From Lachnospiraceae bacterium (GTDB taxonomy: Bacteria; Bacillota; Clostridia; Lachnospirales; Lachnospiraceae), in the NCBI GenBank assembly GCA_004558185.1, contig SFDP01000009.1, positions 14,143-78,142 of the forward strand: DNA of 64,000 nt. Reading direction: 5' to 3'. Position 1 is the first letter of the stretch. Each line of letters begins with the position of its first letter. Below are positions 33,042 to 42,078 of the stretch, one piece after another. The notes under the pieces were generated by a model that was given only the letters and a program-made list of their open reading frames with translations, did no database searches and was not told where the DNA came from. A program made the translations under genes and the position numbers.

Positions 33042-34043
33042 ATGATTCGTCTGGAGCACGTGACCAAGACCTTTCAAAGCAGCGGTAAGAATCTGCACGC
33101 AGTAAAGGATGTGAGCTTGACAATAGAAAAGGGAGAGATATTTGGGATTATCGGATTTTCCGGTGCCGGTAAATCTACCTTAGTACGCTGCATCAATTTG
33201 CTGGAAAGACCCACAGAAGGAGCAGTATATCTGGAAAATACCAATTTGATGGAGGTTTCCCAGGTACAGCTATTAAAGCACCGCCAAAATATGGGAATGA
33301 TTTTTCAGCATTTTTATCTGCTTTCTCAGAGGAACGTACTGGATAATGTGATTTTTCCTTTGGAGATCATTGGTAAGAGGAAGCAGGAGGCCAGAAAGAA
33401 GGCTGCCGAACTTTTGGAGATCGTAGGTCTTTCAGACAAGGCAAAGGCTTATCCGGCTCAGCTTTCCGGTGGACAGAAGCAGAGAGTAGCCATTGCAAGA
33501 GCGTTGGCCACAGATCCGAAGGTATTGCTTTGTGATGAGGCCACTAGTGCATTGGATCCGGAAACTACCCGAAATATTCTGAGCTTGATTCAGGAAATCA
33601 ATCAAAAGCTGGGAGTAACAGTGGTTATTATCACCCATGAGATGAAGGTCATAGAACAGATTTGTGATCGGGTGGCGGTAATGAACAAAGGACAGGTAGA
33701 GGAGATGGGAACCGTTAAGGAAGTATTTTTACATCCCAGGTCCCAAACCGCCAAGAGGCTTCTTTTGCCTCAGGGAAGTGAACTGGTGCAGGAGCTGGAG
33801 GTGGGAACCATGAGAATCGCTTTTGACGGCCAGTCCTCCTTTGAGCCCGTAATTTCCCGACTTACCCTGGAAAGCGGGGCATTGATTAATATTCTGGGAG
33901 CCAATACCGAAAATATAGGTGGAAAGGCCTATGGTCAGATGTTGATTGAGCTGCCTAAGGAAGAAGAAAGCAAGAAAAAAATCAAGGATTACTTGGCGAG
34001 TCAGGGAATTCATTATGAGGAAGGAGGGCAGGCAGATGAATAA
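33042..34043 (+). CDS. metN: Methionine ABC transporter ATPase
   Basis: 333 residues. The ABC domain has Walker A GFSGAGKST, Q-loop FQHFYLLSQRNV, signature LSGGQKQRVAIARAL and Walker B VLLCDEATSALDP. A C-terminal NIL domain (residues about 260-333: MRIAFDGQSSFEPVISRL, NILGANTENIGG) is the methionine-sensing part characteristic of MetN. AGGAAGG precedes the ATG; the open frame starts 13 codons earlier without support. It overlaps metI by 8 bp. Confidence 0.95.
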   Translation: MIRLEHVTKTFQSSGKNLHAVKDVSLTIEKGEIFGIIGFSGAGKSTLVRCINLLERPTEGAVYLENTNLMEVSQVQLLKHRQNMGMIFQHFYLLSQRNVLDNVIFPLEIIGKRKQEARKKAAELLEIVGLSDKAKAYPAQLSGGQKQRVAIARALATDPKVLLCDEATSALDPETTRNILSLIQEINQKLGVTVVIITHEMKVIEQICDRVAVMNKGQVEEMGTVKEVFLHPRSQTAKRLLLPQGSELVQELEVGTMRIAFDGQSSFEPVISRLTLESGALINILGANTENIGGKAYGQMLIELPKEEESKKKIKDYLASQGIHYEEGGQADE

Positions 34044-34695
34044 AGTGATGCTGGAGCTGATCACCAACGGGATTGGTGAGACCTTGTATATGACGCTTAC
34101 CTCTACTGTAATTGCCTATATCCTTGGAATTCCTCTGGGAGTTCTGATTTATATTACCGGCAAGGATGGTATTTGTAGGAATAGGATCATTAATTTTATT
34201 GCCGGAGTGCTTATCAATATTGTTCGATCTGTTCCGTTTTTGATTCTGGTCGTTGCCATTATCCCTTTTACCCGTATGGTGGTAGGAACCAGTATCGGGT
34301 CTACAGCAACTATTGTTCCCCTGGTAGTGGCTGCAACACCATTTGTTGCAAGAATGGTGGAATCCTCTCTGCGGGAGGTAGATGAAGGTGTAGTAGAAGC
34401 AGCCAAGGCTATGGGAGCCAGTCGTATGCAGATTATATTGAAGGTGCTCTTACCGGAGGCAAGACCTTCTTTGCTGGTAGGAGCTACCATAGCAATTGCC
34501 ACGATTCTGGGCTATTCTGCCATGGCCGGTTTTGTAGGCGGCGGTGGATTGGGAGCGATTGCTATTAACTATGGCTACTACCGTTATCAGGGAGATATCA
34601 TGCTGGTTACGGTGGCGCTGCTGGTCATTATTGTACAGCTCTTCCAGGAGGTAGGCGTGCGGCTGGTCAATAAGCTGGATAAGCGGCTGAAATGA
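34036..34695 (+). CDS. metI: Methionine ABC transporter permease
   Basis: 219 residues with five membrane helices and the inner-membrane coupling motif EAAKAMGASRMQIILKVLLPEA. AGGAGGG sits directly before the ATG at 34036, inside the end of metN (ATGAATAA overlap), so the two are translationally coupled. The frame is open upstream to 33946, wholly inside metN, which is not the real start. Confidence 0.95.
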   Translation: MNKVMLELITNGIGETLYMTLTSTVIAYILGIPLGVLIYITGKDGICRNRIINFIAGVLINIVRSVPFLILVVAIIPFTRMVVGTSIGSTATIVPLVVAATPFVARMVESSLREVDEGVVEAAKAMGASRMQIILKVLLPEARPSLLVGATIAIATILGYSAMAGFVGGGGLGAIAINYGYYRYQGDIMLVTVALLVIIVQLFQEVGVRLVNKLDKRLK

Positions 34696-34845
34696 AAATA
34701 AGGAGAAAGAAAACAGACTAACAATCTCTAATCTTACTGGAAGCCAAAGAGTGTGGAGGAATTCGTACTTGGAATGCAGATGTAGGGTTGGGGTTGAATA
34801 TAGATAATAAGGAATGCCAAAAGAAAAGGCAAAAGGAGGACAATT

Positions 34846-35739
34846 ATGAAAAAAAGATTCATCAAAAAAGCAGCAGCAGCTTTGACTGCAGTGGGTATCC
34901 TGGGTGGAGTACTTGCAGGCTGCGGTCAGAAGAGTGAAGAAACAGCGGCACCGGCTGCTACAGAAGGCTCTACACAGGTAGAAGAAGCTGCAACTGATCA
35001 GGGAAGTGAATTGGAAACCATTAAGGTAGGAGCAACTCCTGCACCTCATGCGGAAATTCTGGAGGTAATCAAGGACAAGCTTTTAGAAAAAGGCTATCAG
35101 TTAGAAATCGTAGAATATAACGATTATATTCTGCCCAACAATGCTGTACAGGATGGAGATTTGGATGCCAACTATTTCCAGCACCAGCCTTATCTGGATG
35201 ATTTTAATGCTCAGAACGGAACCACTCTGGTAACTGTAGCAACCGTTCACTTTGAGCCCTTCGGCCTCTATGCAGGAAAAACCGCATCCTTAGAAGAGCT
35301 TAAGGAAGGGGCAAAGGTTGCCGTTCCTAACGATACGACCAATGAGGCAAGAGCGCTTCTCTTACTGGAGGCACAGGGTCTGATTAAGCTGAAAGAGGGA
35401 GCAGGTATTAATGCGACCAAAATTGATATAGTAGAAAATCCTCTGAATCTGGAAATCGTAGAGCTGGAAGCAGCACAGATTCCCAGAGCCCTGCAGGACG
35501 TAGACATTGCAGCAATCAATGGAAACTATGCGGTAGGTGCAGGATTAAGCCTAAAGGATGCTTTGGCAGTAGAGGCGGCAGATTCATTGGCAGCACAGAC
35601 CTATGGCAATGTTGTTGTAGTAAAGGAAGGCAATGAAGAAAGCGAAAAGACCAAGGCTCTGGTAGAGGTAATTCTTTCTGAGGAAGTGAAGACCTTTATT
35701 AACGATAATTATGACGGAGCTGTAGTGCCGGTATTCTAA
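34846..35739 (+). CDS. metQ: Methionine-binding lipoprotein
   Basis: 297 residues. The signal peptide and lipobox VLAG|C (Cys26) are followed by an acidic, Ala/Glu-rich linker. The NlpA/MetQ domain has IKVGATPAPHAEILEVIKD, YNDYILPNNAVQDGDLDANYFQHQPYLDDF and AAINGNYAVGAGL, the conserved methionine pocket region. AAGGAGGACAATT precedes the ATG. A 150-bp gap separates it from metI without an obvious terminator. Confidence 0.95.
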   Translation: MKKRFIKKAAAALTAVGILGGVLAGCGQKSEETAAPAATEGSTQVEEAATDQGSELETIKVGATPAPHAEILEVIKDKLLEKGYQLEIVEYNDYILPNNAVQDGDLDANYFQHQPYLDDFNAQNGTTLVTVATVHFEPFGLYAGKTASLEELKEGAKVAVPNDTTNEARALLLLEAQGLIKLKEGAGINATKIDIVENPLNLEIVELEAAQIPRALQDVDIAAINGNYAVGAGLSLKDALAVEAADSLAAQTYGNVVVVKEGNEESEKTKALVEVILSEEVKTFINDNYDGAVVPVF

Positions 35740-35817
35740 AGCCAGAACCTGAGCCTTTAAAAATTAACTATTTCAGTAATGCTACTACACACCTTGATTG
35801 ACGAGGAAAAGTTACTG

Positions 35818-35968
35818 TTTGCCCATATGTGAAGGGCAAAAAGCCAGAATGCTCATCCTGTAAGCAGGAACACTCTCAGGCTTTGGAGTTTTATATCATA
35901 ATCAAATATAAATCGGAGATGTTTCGCTAATTTAGGCAGTGGTAGAGCATCTTCGATTTTTTTTTAAA
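35818..35968 (+). terminator. Hairpins ending the metNIQ unit
   Basis: Three stems follow metQ: TTTGCCC/GGGCAAA (about 35818-35840), a TCCTG/CAGGA-centred hairpin (about 35850-35890), and a longer one (GAGATG...CATCTTC) ending in nine T near 35957-35965. The last is the best terminator candidate. Confidence 0.55.
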
Positions 35969-35970
35969 AT

Positions 35971-36030
35971 TGCTGCACAAAGTCCCTGTGATTAAAATGC
36001 TGCTGAAGCAGCAGAATGAGAGGAAAGATG
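35971..36030 (+). repeat. Hairpin-RBS leader repeat, copy 3 (before MFS gene)
   Basis: TGCACAAAGTCCCTGTGATT, the hairpin TGCTGCTGAAGCAGCA (35998-36013), GAGAGG and the start codon. The only change in the hairpin is in its loop relative to copy 2. Confidence 0.87.
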
Positions 36031-37200
36031 TTTCAGTTATTGTTAGTGATTATTTATCTGGCTTTCATCAGCCTTGGGCTTCCAGATTCCCTTTTGGGTT
36101 CTGCATGGCCGACTATATATAAGGAGTTTTCTGTACCCGTTTCTTATGCGGGTGGAATTTCTGTGATTATTGCCCTTGGAACAATCCTTTCCAGCCTGCA
36201 GAGTGACCGATTGACAAAAAAATTAGGAACGGGGAAGGTTACGGCTATCAGTGTACTAATGACGGCAGTTGCATTGTTTGGATTTTCAATCAGCCATAGC
36301 TATACTGCGTTATGCTTATGGGCAATTCCATATGGACTGGGAGCAGGGAGCGTGGATGCTTCTTTGAATAACTATGTAGCACTTCACTATGAAAGCAGAC
36401 ATATGAGCTGGCTGCATTGTATGTGGGGCATTGGAGCTTCCCTTGGCCCATATATCATGGGATATGCACTCACAACTGGACAAGGCTGGAATATGGGCTA
36501 CCGCTATATTTCCGTTCTTCAAATTGTGTTAGCGGCTATTTTGTTTTTTAGTCTGTCGCTATGGAAAAAGAAAAGCATAACCGACTTAGATCAGAACAGC
36601 GAAGTAAGCTCAAAGCCTCTTTCTTTACAGCAGATTGTGAAAATGCCGGGAGCCAGGGAAATCCTGATATCATTTTTCGGTTACTGCTCTCTTGAACAGA
36701 CAAGCGGATTGTGGGCAAGCAGCTATCTTGTGCTACAACGTGGCCTTGCTGCTGAAACTGCCGCTGGATTTGCGAGCCTGTTTTTTGTTGGTATTACTAT
36801 AGGAAGAGCCGTTGGTGGATTTTTAACAATGAAATTGAATGATACGCAGATGATACGGCTTGGACTGGGACTTATAATGTGCGGAATTGTATGTTTGCTT
36901 TTACCTTTTGGAAGCATGGCTGCCTTATTCGGTCTGGTCTTTATTGGTTTAGGATGCGCTCCGGTTTACCCCTCAATTATACATTCCACACCGAAACATT
37001 TTGGAGCGGATAAATCGCAGGCCATGATTGGAGTACAAATGGCATCTGCTTATGTAGGAACCTGTATTATGCCACCAGTATTTGGTCTTATCGCAAATCA
37101 TATCAGCATTTCCTTGTTTCCTGTTTATTTATTGACAATACTGGTACTTATTACTGTCATGTACGAAAAAATGTTATCTAAAGTATGTGTCAATAAATGA
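36028..37200 (+). CDS. MFS transporter
   Basis: 390 residues, twelve predicted membrane segments. AFISLGLPDSLLGSAWPTIYKEF at the N-terminus, GLGAGSVDASLNNYVALHY after helix 4 and GLGCAPVYPSIIHSTPKHFGADKSQAMIGVQMA in the second half resemble the fucose/FHS-like and YbjJ-like MFS group. Substrate unknown. The start is fixed by GAGAGG in leader-repeat copy 3; the in-frame ATG at 36016 touches the SD. No terminator or partner is obvious downstream. Confidence 0.87.
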   Translation: MFQLLLVIIYLAFISLGLPDSLLGSAWPTIYKEFSVPVSYAGGISVIIALGTILSSLQSDRLTKKLGTGKVTAISVLMTAVALFGFSISHSYTALCLWAIPYGLGAGSVDASLNNYVALHYESRHMSWLHCMWGIGASLGPYIMGYALTTGQGWNMGYRYISVLQIVLAAILFFSLSLWKKKSITDLDQNSEVSSKPLSLQQIVKMPGAREILISFFGYCSLEQTSGLWASSYLVLQRGLAAETAAGFASLFFVGITIGRAVGGFLTMKLNDTQMIRLGLGLIMCGIVCLLLPFGSMAALFGLVFIGLGCAPVYPSIIHSTPKHFGADKSQAMIGVQMASAYVGTCIMPPVFGLIANHISISLFPVYLLTILVLITVMYEKMLSKVCVNK

Positions 37201-37316
37201 GGCTGCGCAGTGTGATAGATTGTAGCTATTCAGAGCTGTGCAAATTTATAAGATTTACTAATGATAAGTGAGAAAGGGATTACTTAAATGGGGAAAAATA
37301 GGGTATTTTATGTCTA

Positions 37317-37871
37317 TTGGGTTTTATTTTATTATCAGTAGTTTTAGCTATAACTGTAATTCCGGGAGAAGTTGAAAACCCGGGAGTCCAAAAATATGAA
37401 GAAGAGTCTCAGGCATTAGGAGGAAAAAGGGAAGTAGTTGAAGATGTCGGCACTACAATAGAAATTTACCGGGAACAATTTACGATGTTTGAGGGAGAGT
37501 GGAAAATAGTAAAGTATGCAGGGTATGGAGTAGAGTCACACAGCGAAGAGATATATACTCAAGAATATCAAAGTCGGTTAGAAAAGCATATAGATACGGT
37601 CACACAGGAATATGAGGGGAAAATATTATCTATTGATGACACAAACATTACTGCTTTTTGGCCGGTTTCCGAAGGATTTTACTTTGAATCTTATTTGGAC
37701 TTATTTCATGTCATCAGACAACCGGCAACTTTAGAATGGGAACCCCCTTTTTGGGCATTTAATATAGAGCTGAAGGGTGATAATGAGTGGAAGCGGATCA
37801 TTAAGAGTGGGGATAACCAATATTTTTTGCTGGTAAAAGGTTGCTTTTTTGAACTTAGCAGGAGTGAGTAA
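37317..37871 (+). pseudogene. Small exported/anchored protein, probably frameshifted at its N-terminus
   Basis: The readable frame begins at a TTG (37317) without a Shine-Dalgarno and starts inside a hydrophobic stretch (LLSVVLAITVIPGE). An ATG at 37288, preceded by AAAGGG, opens a different frame encoding basic then hydrophobic residues (MGKNRVFYVYWVLFYY) that stops 50 bp later. Joining the two frames gives a normal signal-anchor sequence. This suggests a single-base change near 37317-37340, or a sequencing error. The remaining 170 residues are hydrophilic, with W-rich segments, and not recognised. Confidence 0.55.
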
Positions 37872-38118
37872 CAGGACCATAGGTAAAGAACAGAATATAA
37901 TATAGTTAATTTAAAACCATTGCATTAGCTTATTTCTATATTGAGACAGAGAATACAGGGGAAACCTGAGAGATTGTTGGTTTACTGCATCAGGAAGTCC
38001 GCAACTCTGTCTTCTCTGCAGTGACAGCTATTGACATCAGGGAAAGGGTCATGCTATTCTGATAACAGTTACTATTTATTTTCAGATAGCAGGTTTTTAG
38101 GGGAAAACGGGGGAGTGT

Positions 38119-38508
38119 ATGAAACTGAAAAAGTTAATTCTGATCATAGTAGGCTGTTTGTCAGTAGGCTTGGGTGCATTAGGGAGTGTACTTCCCTTAT
38201 TGCCTACTTTTCCTTTTCTGTTATTGGCTACCATATGCTTTACCAGAAGCTCCGAAAGGCTTCAGATATGGTTTATGGGAACCAAGCTCTACAAGGATAA
38301 TCTGGAAAGCTATGTGAAGGGGGAAGGAATGACACTGAAAACGAAGCTCAGGATCATGGGAATGAGTACATTCTTTATGGCTATCAGCTTTTTTGCCCTG
38401 TACAAGGTGCCTATAGGACAGGCGATCGTGGCTCTGATCTGGATTGCTCTGGCTTTCTATTTTACCTTTGGGATAAAGACGATGAAGATAGACGGAGCAA
38501 TAGATTGA
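38119..38508 (+). CDS. DUF454 (YbaN-like) inner-membrane protein
   Basis: 129 residues with three or four membrane helices. GLGALGSVLPLLPTFPFLLLATICFTRSSERLQIWF is the family hallmark and KLYKDNLESYVKGEGM follows. Function is unknown for the family. GGGGGAG is just upstream of the ATG. The 37872-38118 gap before it shows nothing convincing. Confidence 0.88.
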   Translation: MKLKKLILIIVGCLSVGLGALGSVLPLLPTFPFLLLATICFTRSSERLQIWFMGTKLYKDNLESYVKGEGMTLKTKLRIMGMSTFFMAISFFALYKVPIGQAIVALIWIALAFYFTFGIKTMKIDGAID

Positions 38509-38589
38509 AATAGTGATGAATAAGAAAAGCGGCCCCAATCCCTGGAAAAGAGAGAGGGGCTTTTATCAAACATCGAATCGGAGGAATTT

Positions 38590-39423
38590 ATGATTATCGG
38601 AACACATATGTCCATTGCGGGAGGGTTGGAAAAAACGGCAAAAGCGGTGGTGGCCATGGAGGCCAATACCATGCAGATTTTCAGTCGTAATCCCAGAGGT
38701 TCCAATTTTAAGGATCCAACGGATAAGGAAATGGCAGCCTTCCAGGAGATTCGCAGAAAGCAGGGGTGGGGACCCCTTCTGGCTCATGCCCCCTATACCA
38801 TGAATCCGGCCAGCAATCAGGAGAAAATATATGAATTTGCCTGTATGGTGCTTAAAGAGGATATAGCCAGAATGGACAGACTGGAAATAGAGAATATGGT
38901 TTTTCATCCCGGCAGTCATACCGGTATTGGGGTAGAAGAAGGAATTAAAAATATAGTTGCAGCCTTGAACCAGGCCATTACAGGAGAGGAAAGGATCATG
39001 GTATTGCTGGAAACCATGTCCGGCAAGGGAACAGAAATCGGGTATGAATTTGAGCAGCTTAGAGAAATCCGTGACCGTGCAGCTCATCCGGAACGGATAG
39101 GGGTATGTCTGGATACCTGCCACATTTTTTCGGCAGGCTACGATATCGTCAATGATCTGGACGGAGTCATTTATGAATTTGACCGGATAATCGGGCTTGA
39201 GCATCTGAAGGCGATCCATTTTAATGATAGCTGTACGCCTTTTGGAGCGAAGAAGGATCGTCATGCCACCATAGGTAATGGAGAAATCGGAATGGAAGCA
39301 CTGCTTCGGGTATTGACGCATCCGCAGCTTAAGGCTCTGCCCTTTTATCTGGAAACTCCATTAGAGGATTCCGGCCATAAGGAGGAGATTCGGATGCTGA
39401 AGGATAAAGTGGGAGCGGCATAG
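38590..39423 (+). CDS. nfo: Deoxyribonuclease IV (AP endonuclease)
   Basis: 277 residues, complete. The zinc-dependent TIM-barrel AP endonuclease of base excision repair. IIGTHMSIAGGLEKTA, FHPGSHTGIGVEEGI, VLLETMSGKGTEIG, GVCLDTCHIFSAGYDI, AIHFNDSCTPFGAKKDRHATIGNGEIG and YLETPLED carry the known metal ligands (His, Glu, Asp). GGAGGAATTT precedes the ATG. Confidence 0.96.
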   Translation: MIIGTHMSIAGGLEKTAKAVVAMEANTMQIFSRNPRGSNFKDPTDKEMAAFQEIRRKQGWGPLLAHAPYTMNPASNQEKIYEFACMVLKEDIARMDRLEIENMVFHPGSHTGIGVEEGIKNIVAALNQAITGEERIMVLLETMSGKGTEIGYEFEQLREIRDRAAHPERIGVCLDTCHIFSAGYDIVNDLDGVIYEFDRIIGLEHLKAIHFNDSCTPFGAKKDRHATIGNGEIGMEALLRVLTHPQLKALPFYLETPLEDSGHKEEIRMLKDKVGAA

Positions 39424-39502
39424 CAGATTCTCTGATTAAGGATTAATAGATGAGAGTTTTCTCATATTTGTCAGCGAGAATGATTTAAAAAGGGAGGAAG
39501 AG

Positions 39503-40684
39503 ATGCAGAATTTTATTCAGTATTCACCCACGGAGATTGTGTTTGGGAAGGATACCCAGCATCAGGTGGGAGCACAGGTGAAAAAATGGGGAGGAAGCAA
39601 GACGCTTATTGTCTACGGACAGGGAAGTGTGGTTCGAAGCGGTCTGCTGGATCAGGTAAAGGCTTCTTTGGAAAAAGAAGGAGTCTCATACTGTGAATGG
39701 AGTGGAGTGCAGCCCAATCCCAGACTGGCTCATGCACAGGTGGGCTGTGAGCTTGCTGTCAGGGAAGGTGTGGATTTTATTCTGGGAGTGGGAGGCGGAA
39801 GTGTAATTGATACGGCTAAGGCTATTGCCCATGGAGTGGCAAATCCGCAAAACCCGATATGGGATATCTGGACAGGAAAGGTGAAGCTGACAAAAACCAC
39901 GCCCGTTGGAGTGGTTCTGACCATTTCGGCGGCAGGAAGTGAAACCAGCGATTCAGCGGTTTTGACTAATGAAGAGGTAGGGAAAAAAGCAGGTATCAAT
40001 ACGGATTTGAACCGCCCCGTATTTGCCATAATGAATCCGGAACTGACTTATACATTGCCCAAGTTTCAGATAGCCTGCGGAGTGGTAGATATCATGATGC
40101 ACACTCTGGAACGATATTTTATCCCCAACAGCAGGAATCGAATGACGGATGAAATTGCACAGGGACTGTTGAGAACCGTTATCGACAGTGGAAGGGTGGC
40201 CATGAAGAATCCTTCTGATTATGATGCTATGAGTGAAATTATGTGGTGCGGCAGTCTGTCCCATAATAATCTTACGGGTCTGGGAAGAGCAAAGGATTTC
40301 TCCGTACATAAAATGGGTCATGCCCTGGGGGCACGTTTTGATAAGGCTCATGGGGCCACACTCTCAGCGATCTGGGAGGCATGGGCGCTCTATGGTTATC
40401 AGAATGATCTTGAGCGGTTTAAGCATTATGGAAAAACCGTATGGGGAATAGAAACAGAGGAGCCTGAAGCTGCGGCCAGAGAAGCAATAGCCTGTACAGT
40501 AGAGTATTTTCGTGAGCTGAATATGCCCACCTGCCTGTCAGAATTAGGGGTTGGTATTCAGGAGGAAAAGGTACTTAGAGAGCTTGCAATGGATGCAACC
40601 ATGAAGGACACTGTTGTGCTGTCTCATTTGAGAAAGCTAAGGGCAGAAGATGTCTACCAGATTTATGTGAAGGCAAATCATTAA
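39503..40684 (+). CDS. Iron-containing alcohol dehydrogenase (butanol dehydrogenase-like)
   Basis: 393 residues of the Fe-ADH family. GVGGGSVIDTAKAIAHG binds NAD(P). Metal ligands are in CGVVDIMMHTLERYF and HKMGHALGARFDKAHGATLSAIW. Closest in pattern to the YqhD/BdhA group of clostridial NADPH-dependent butanol dehydrogenases, but substrate range cannot be read from sequence. GGGAGGAAGAG precedes the ATG. Single gene with a terminator behind it. Confidence 0.92.
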   Translation: MQNFIQYSPTEIVFGKDTQHQVGAQVKKWGGSKTLIVYGQGSVVRSGLLDQVKASLEKEGVSYCEWSGVQPNPRLAHAQVGCELAVREGVDFILGVGGGSVIDTAKAIAHGVANPQNPIWDIWTGKVKLTKTTPVGVVLTISAAGSETSDSAVLTNEEVGKKAGINTDLNRPVFAIMNPELTYTLPKFQIACGVVDIMMHTLERYFIPNSRNRMTDEIAQGLLRTVIDSGRVAMKNPSDYDAMSEIMWCGSLSHNNLTGLGRAKDFSVHKMGHALGARFDKAHGATLSAIWEAWALYGYQNDLERFKHYGKTVWGIETEEPEAAAREAIACTVEYFRELNMPTCLSELGVGIQEEKVLRELAMDATMKDTVVLSHLRKLRAEDVYQIYVKANH

Positions 40685-40697
40685 GCAGGAAAAAAGG

Positions 40698-40730
40698 AAA
40701 GCTGTCGGACAAAAGCGCTGGCAGCTTTTT
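40698..40730 (+). terminator. Terminator after alcohol dehydrogenase
   Basis: The stem AAAGCTGTC/GGCAGCTTT (40698-40706 with 40720-40728, one G-U) with five T. Confidence 0.75.
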
Positions 40731-40786
40731 CATATAGAAACAGACGAACAGGGAAGTTAATGAAAATTTTTTCGCAATAAGAAGTC

Positions 40787-40868
40787 TTGACGATTCTGCA
40801 TCAATATGATAAATTGATTTAATGTTAGAGAGCGCTAACTCTTGAAATAGAAGAGGCTCTGTTTTTTT
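40787..40868 (+). promoter_or_regulatory. Promoter, iron-box palindrome and terminator-like hairpin before the siderophore operon
   Basis: TTGACG (40787-40792), a 16-bp spacer and ATAAAT. GTTAG-N6-CTAAC (40824-40839) covers the predicted start. A terminator-like hairpin follows directly (AGAGC/GCTCT with inner CTCTT/AAGAG, about 40829-40863, then seven T). A transcript from this promoter would therefore end after about 45 nt unless read-through occurs, which looks like attenuation or a small RNA. Confidence 0.5.
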
Positions 40869-40879
40869 AGACCAGAAGG

Positions 40880-40893
40880 TTAGAGGAAACTAA
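40880..40893. promoter_or_regulatory. Second TTAG-N6-CTAA box before the siderophore operon
   Basis: TTAG-AGGAAA-CTAA lies downstream of the leader hairpin and about 70 bp before the first permease gene. It has the same core as the boxes at 5904 and 45112. Confidence 0.5.
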
Positions 40894-40962
40894 TATTAAT
40901 GAGTGAGGACTTATTCGAAAGGGAGTAATTGACCTTGCTCATATGTAAGGAGTAGATCAGAT

Positions 40963-41976
40963 ATGCGAAAATACGGTTCAACGTTAGTCCTGGTATTGGT
41001 TCTTTTCATTCTCTCCGTCTGCTCCCTGTTTATCGGTGTTATAGACGTGAATTTACAGGGCTTGCTGGGAGGAAATGTGGAGCAGCTTCATATATTTTTG
41101 GCATCCCGCCTTCCCCGTCTTCTGGCAATACTTTGTACTGGGGTAGGAATGAGTGTTGCCGGCTTAATTATGCAGCAGCTATGTATGAATAAATTTGTAT
41201 CGCCAACTACGGGAGCTACCATTGCCTCGGCAGAGCTGGGAGTGCTGATCGCCCTCTTGTTCATGCCTTCCTCTACCCTTTGGGGAAGAGCTTTGTTTGC
41301 TTTTGCCGCAGCAATTCTGGGGATCTGGATTTTTGTCTGGTTCATTCAGAGAATCACCTTTAAGGATGTGGTCATGGTTCCTCTGGTGGGGATAATGTTC
41401 AGTAACGTGATTGGCGGGATCACCAATTACCTTGCCTACAAATATGAAATGACACAGGCGTTGTCCAGTTGGCTGGTGGGACATTTTGCTTTGGTAATTC
41501 GGGGAAGATATGAAATTGTCTATCTTGTACTTCCGCTGGTCATTCTTGCGTTCTTGTTTGCTACACACTTTAATATCGTAGGTATGGGAAAGGATTTTTC
41601 ACAAAATCTGGGAGTGAATTATAATCTGGTACTGTTCTTGGGGTTGGGAATTGCAGCCATGATTACGGCCAGCGTGGTGGTTGTGGTAGGTGCCATTTCC
41701 TACATAGGTCTGATCGTCCCCAATCTGGTGGCTCTTTTTAAGGGAGATAAGATTAAGGGTACTTTAATTGATACAGCTCTTTTTGGTGCTGTTTTTGTAC
41801 TGGCCTGCGATATGCTTGGGAGAGTGATCATTGCACCCTTCGAGCTGCCTATCGAGCTGATTATAGGAGTGTTGGGAAGCATTCTGTTCATCGGTCTGCT
41901 CTTTTACCGACTGAAAAATGGACGCAGGGCAGTGGCATGGCTGAAAAAGGTCAAACCGGAGCAACAGTCCTGCTAA
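40963..41976 (+). CDS. Iron-siderophore ABC transporter permease (FecCD family), first
   Basis: 337 residues with about nine membrane helices. ASRLPRLLAILCTGVGMSVAGLIMQQ, NKFVSPTTGATIASAELGVL, and ISYIGLIVPNLVALFKG with the following coupling region are FecCD hallmarks. Gene order permease-permease-ATPase-binding protein matches the YclNOPQ/FatDCB/CeuBCDE group of catecholate or petrobactin-type importers; the actual siderophore is unknown. Confidence 0.92.
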   Translation: MRKYGSTLVLVLVLFILSVCSLFIGVIDVNLQGLLGGNVEQLHIFLASRLPRLLAILCTGVGMSVAGLIMQQLCMNKFVSPTTGATIASAELGVLIALLFMPSSTLWGRALFAFAAAILGIWIFVWFIQRITFKDVVMVPLVGIMFSNVIGGITNYLAYKYEMTQALSSWLVGHFALVIRGRYEIVYLVLPLVILAFLFATHFNIVGMGKDFSQNLGVNYNLVLFLGLGIAAMITASVVVVVGAISYIGLIVPNLVALFKGDKIKGTLIDTALFGAVFVLACDMLGRVIIAPFELPIELIIGVLGSILFIGLLFYRLKNGRRAVAWLKKVKPEQQSC

Positions 41977-42078
41977 GGGCAATATATGTTTTCGGGCATT
42001 TGCATAAATGTGTATGCCTCTGAATGGTTAGTGGGAAGCTATCAACAGAAAATTACAGCATATTGGAATGGAGGAAAA

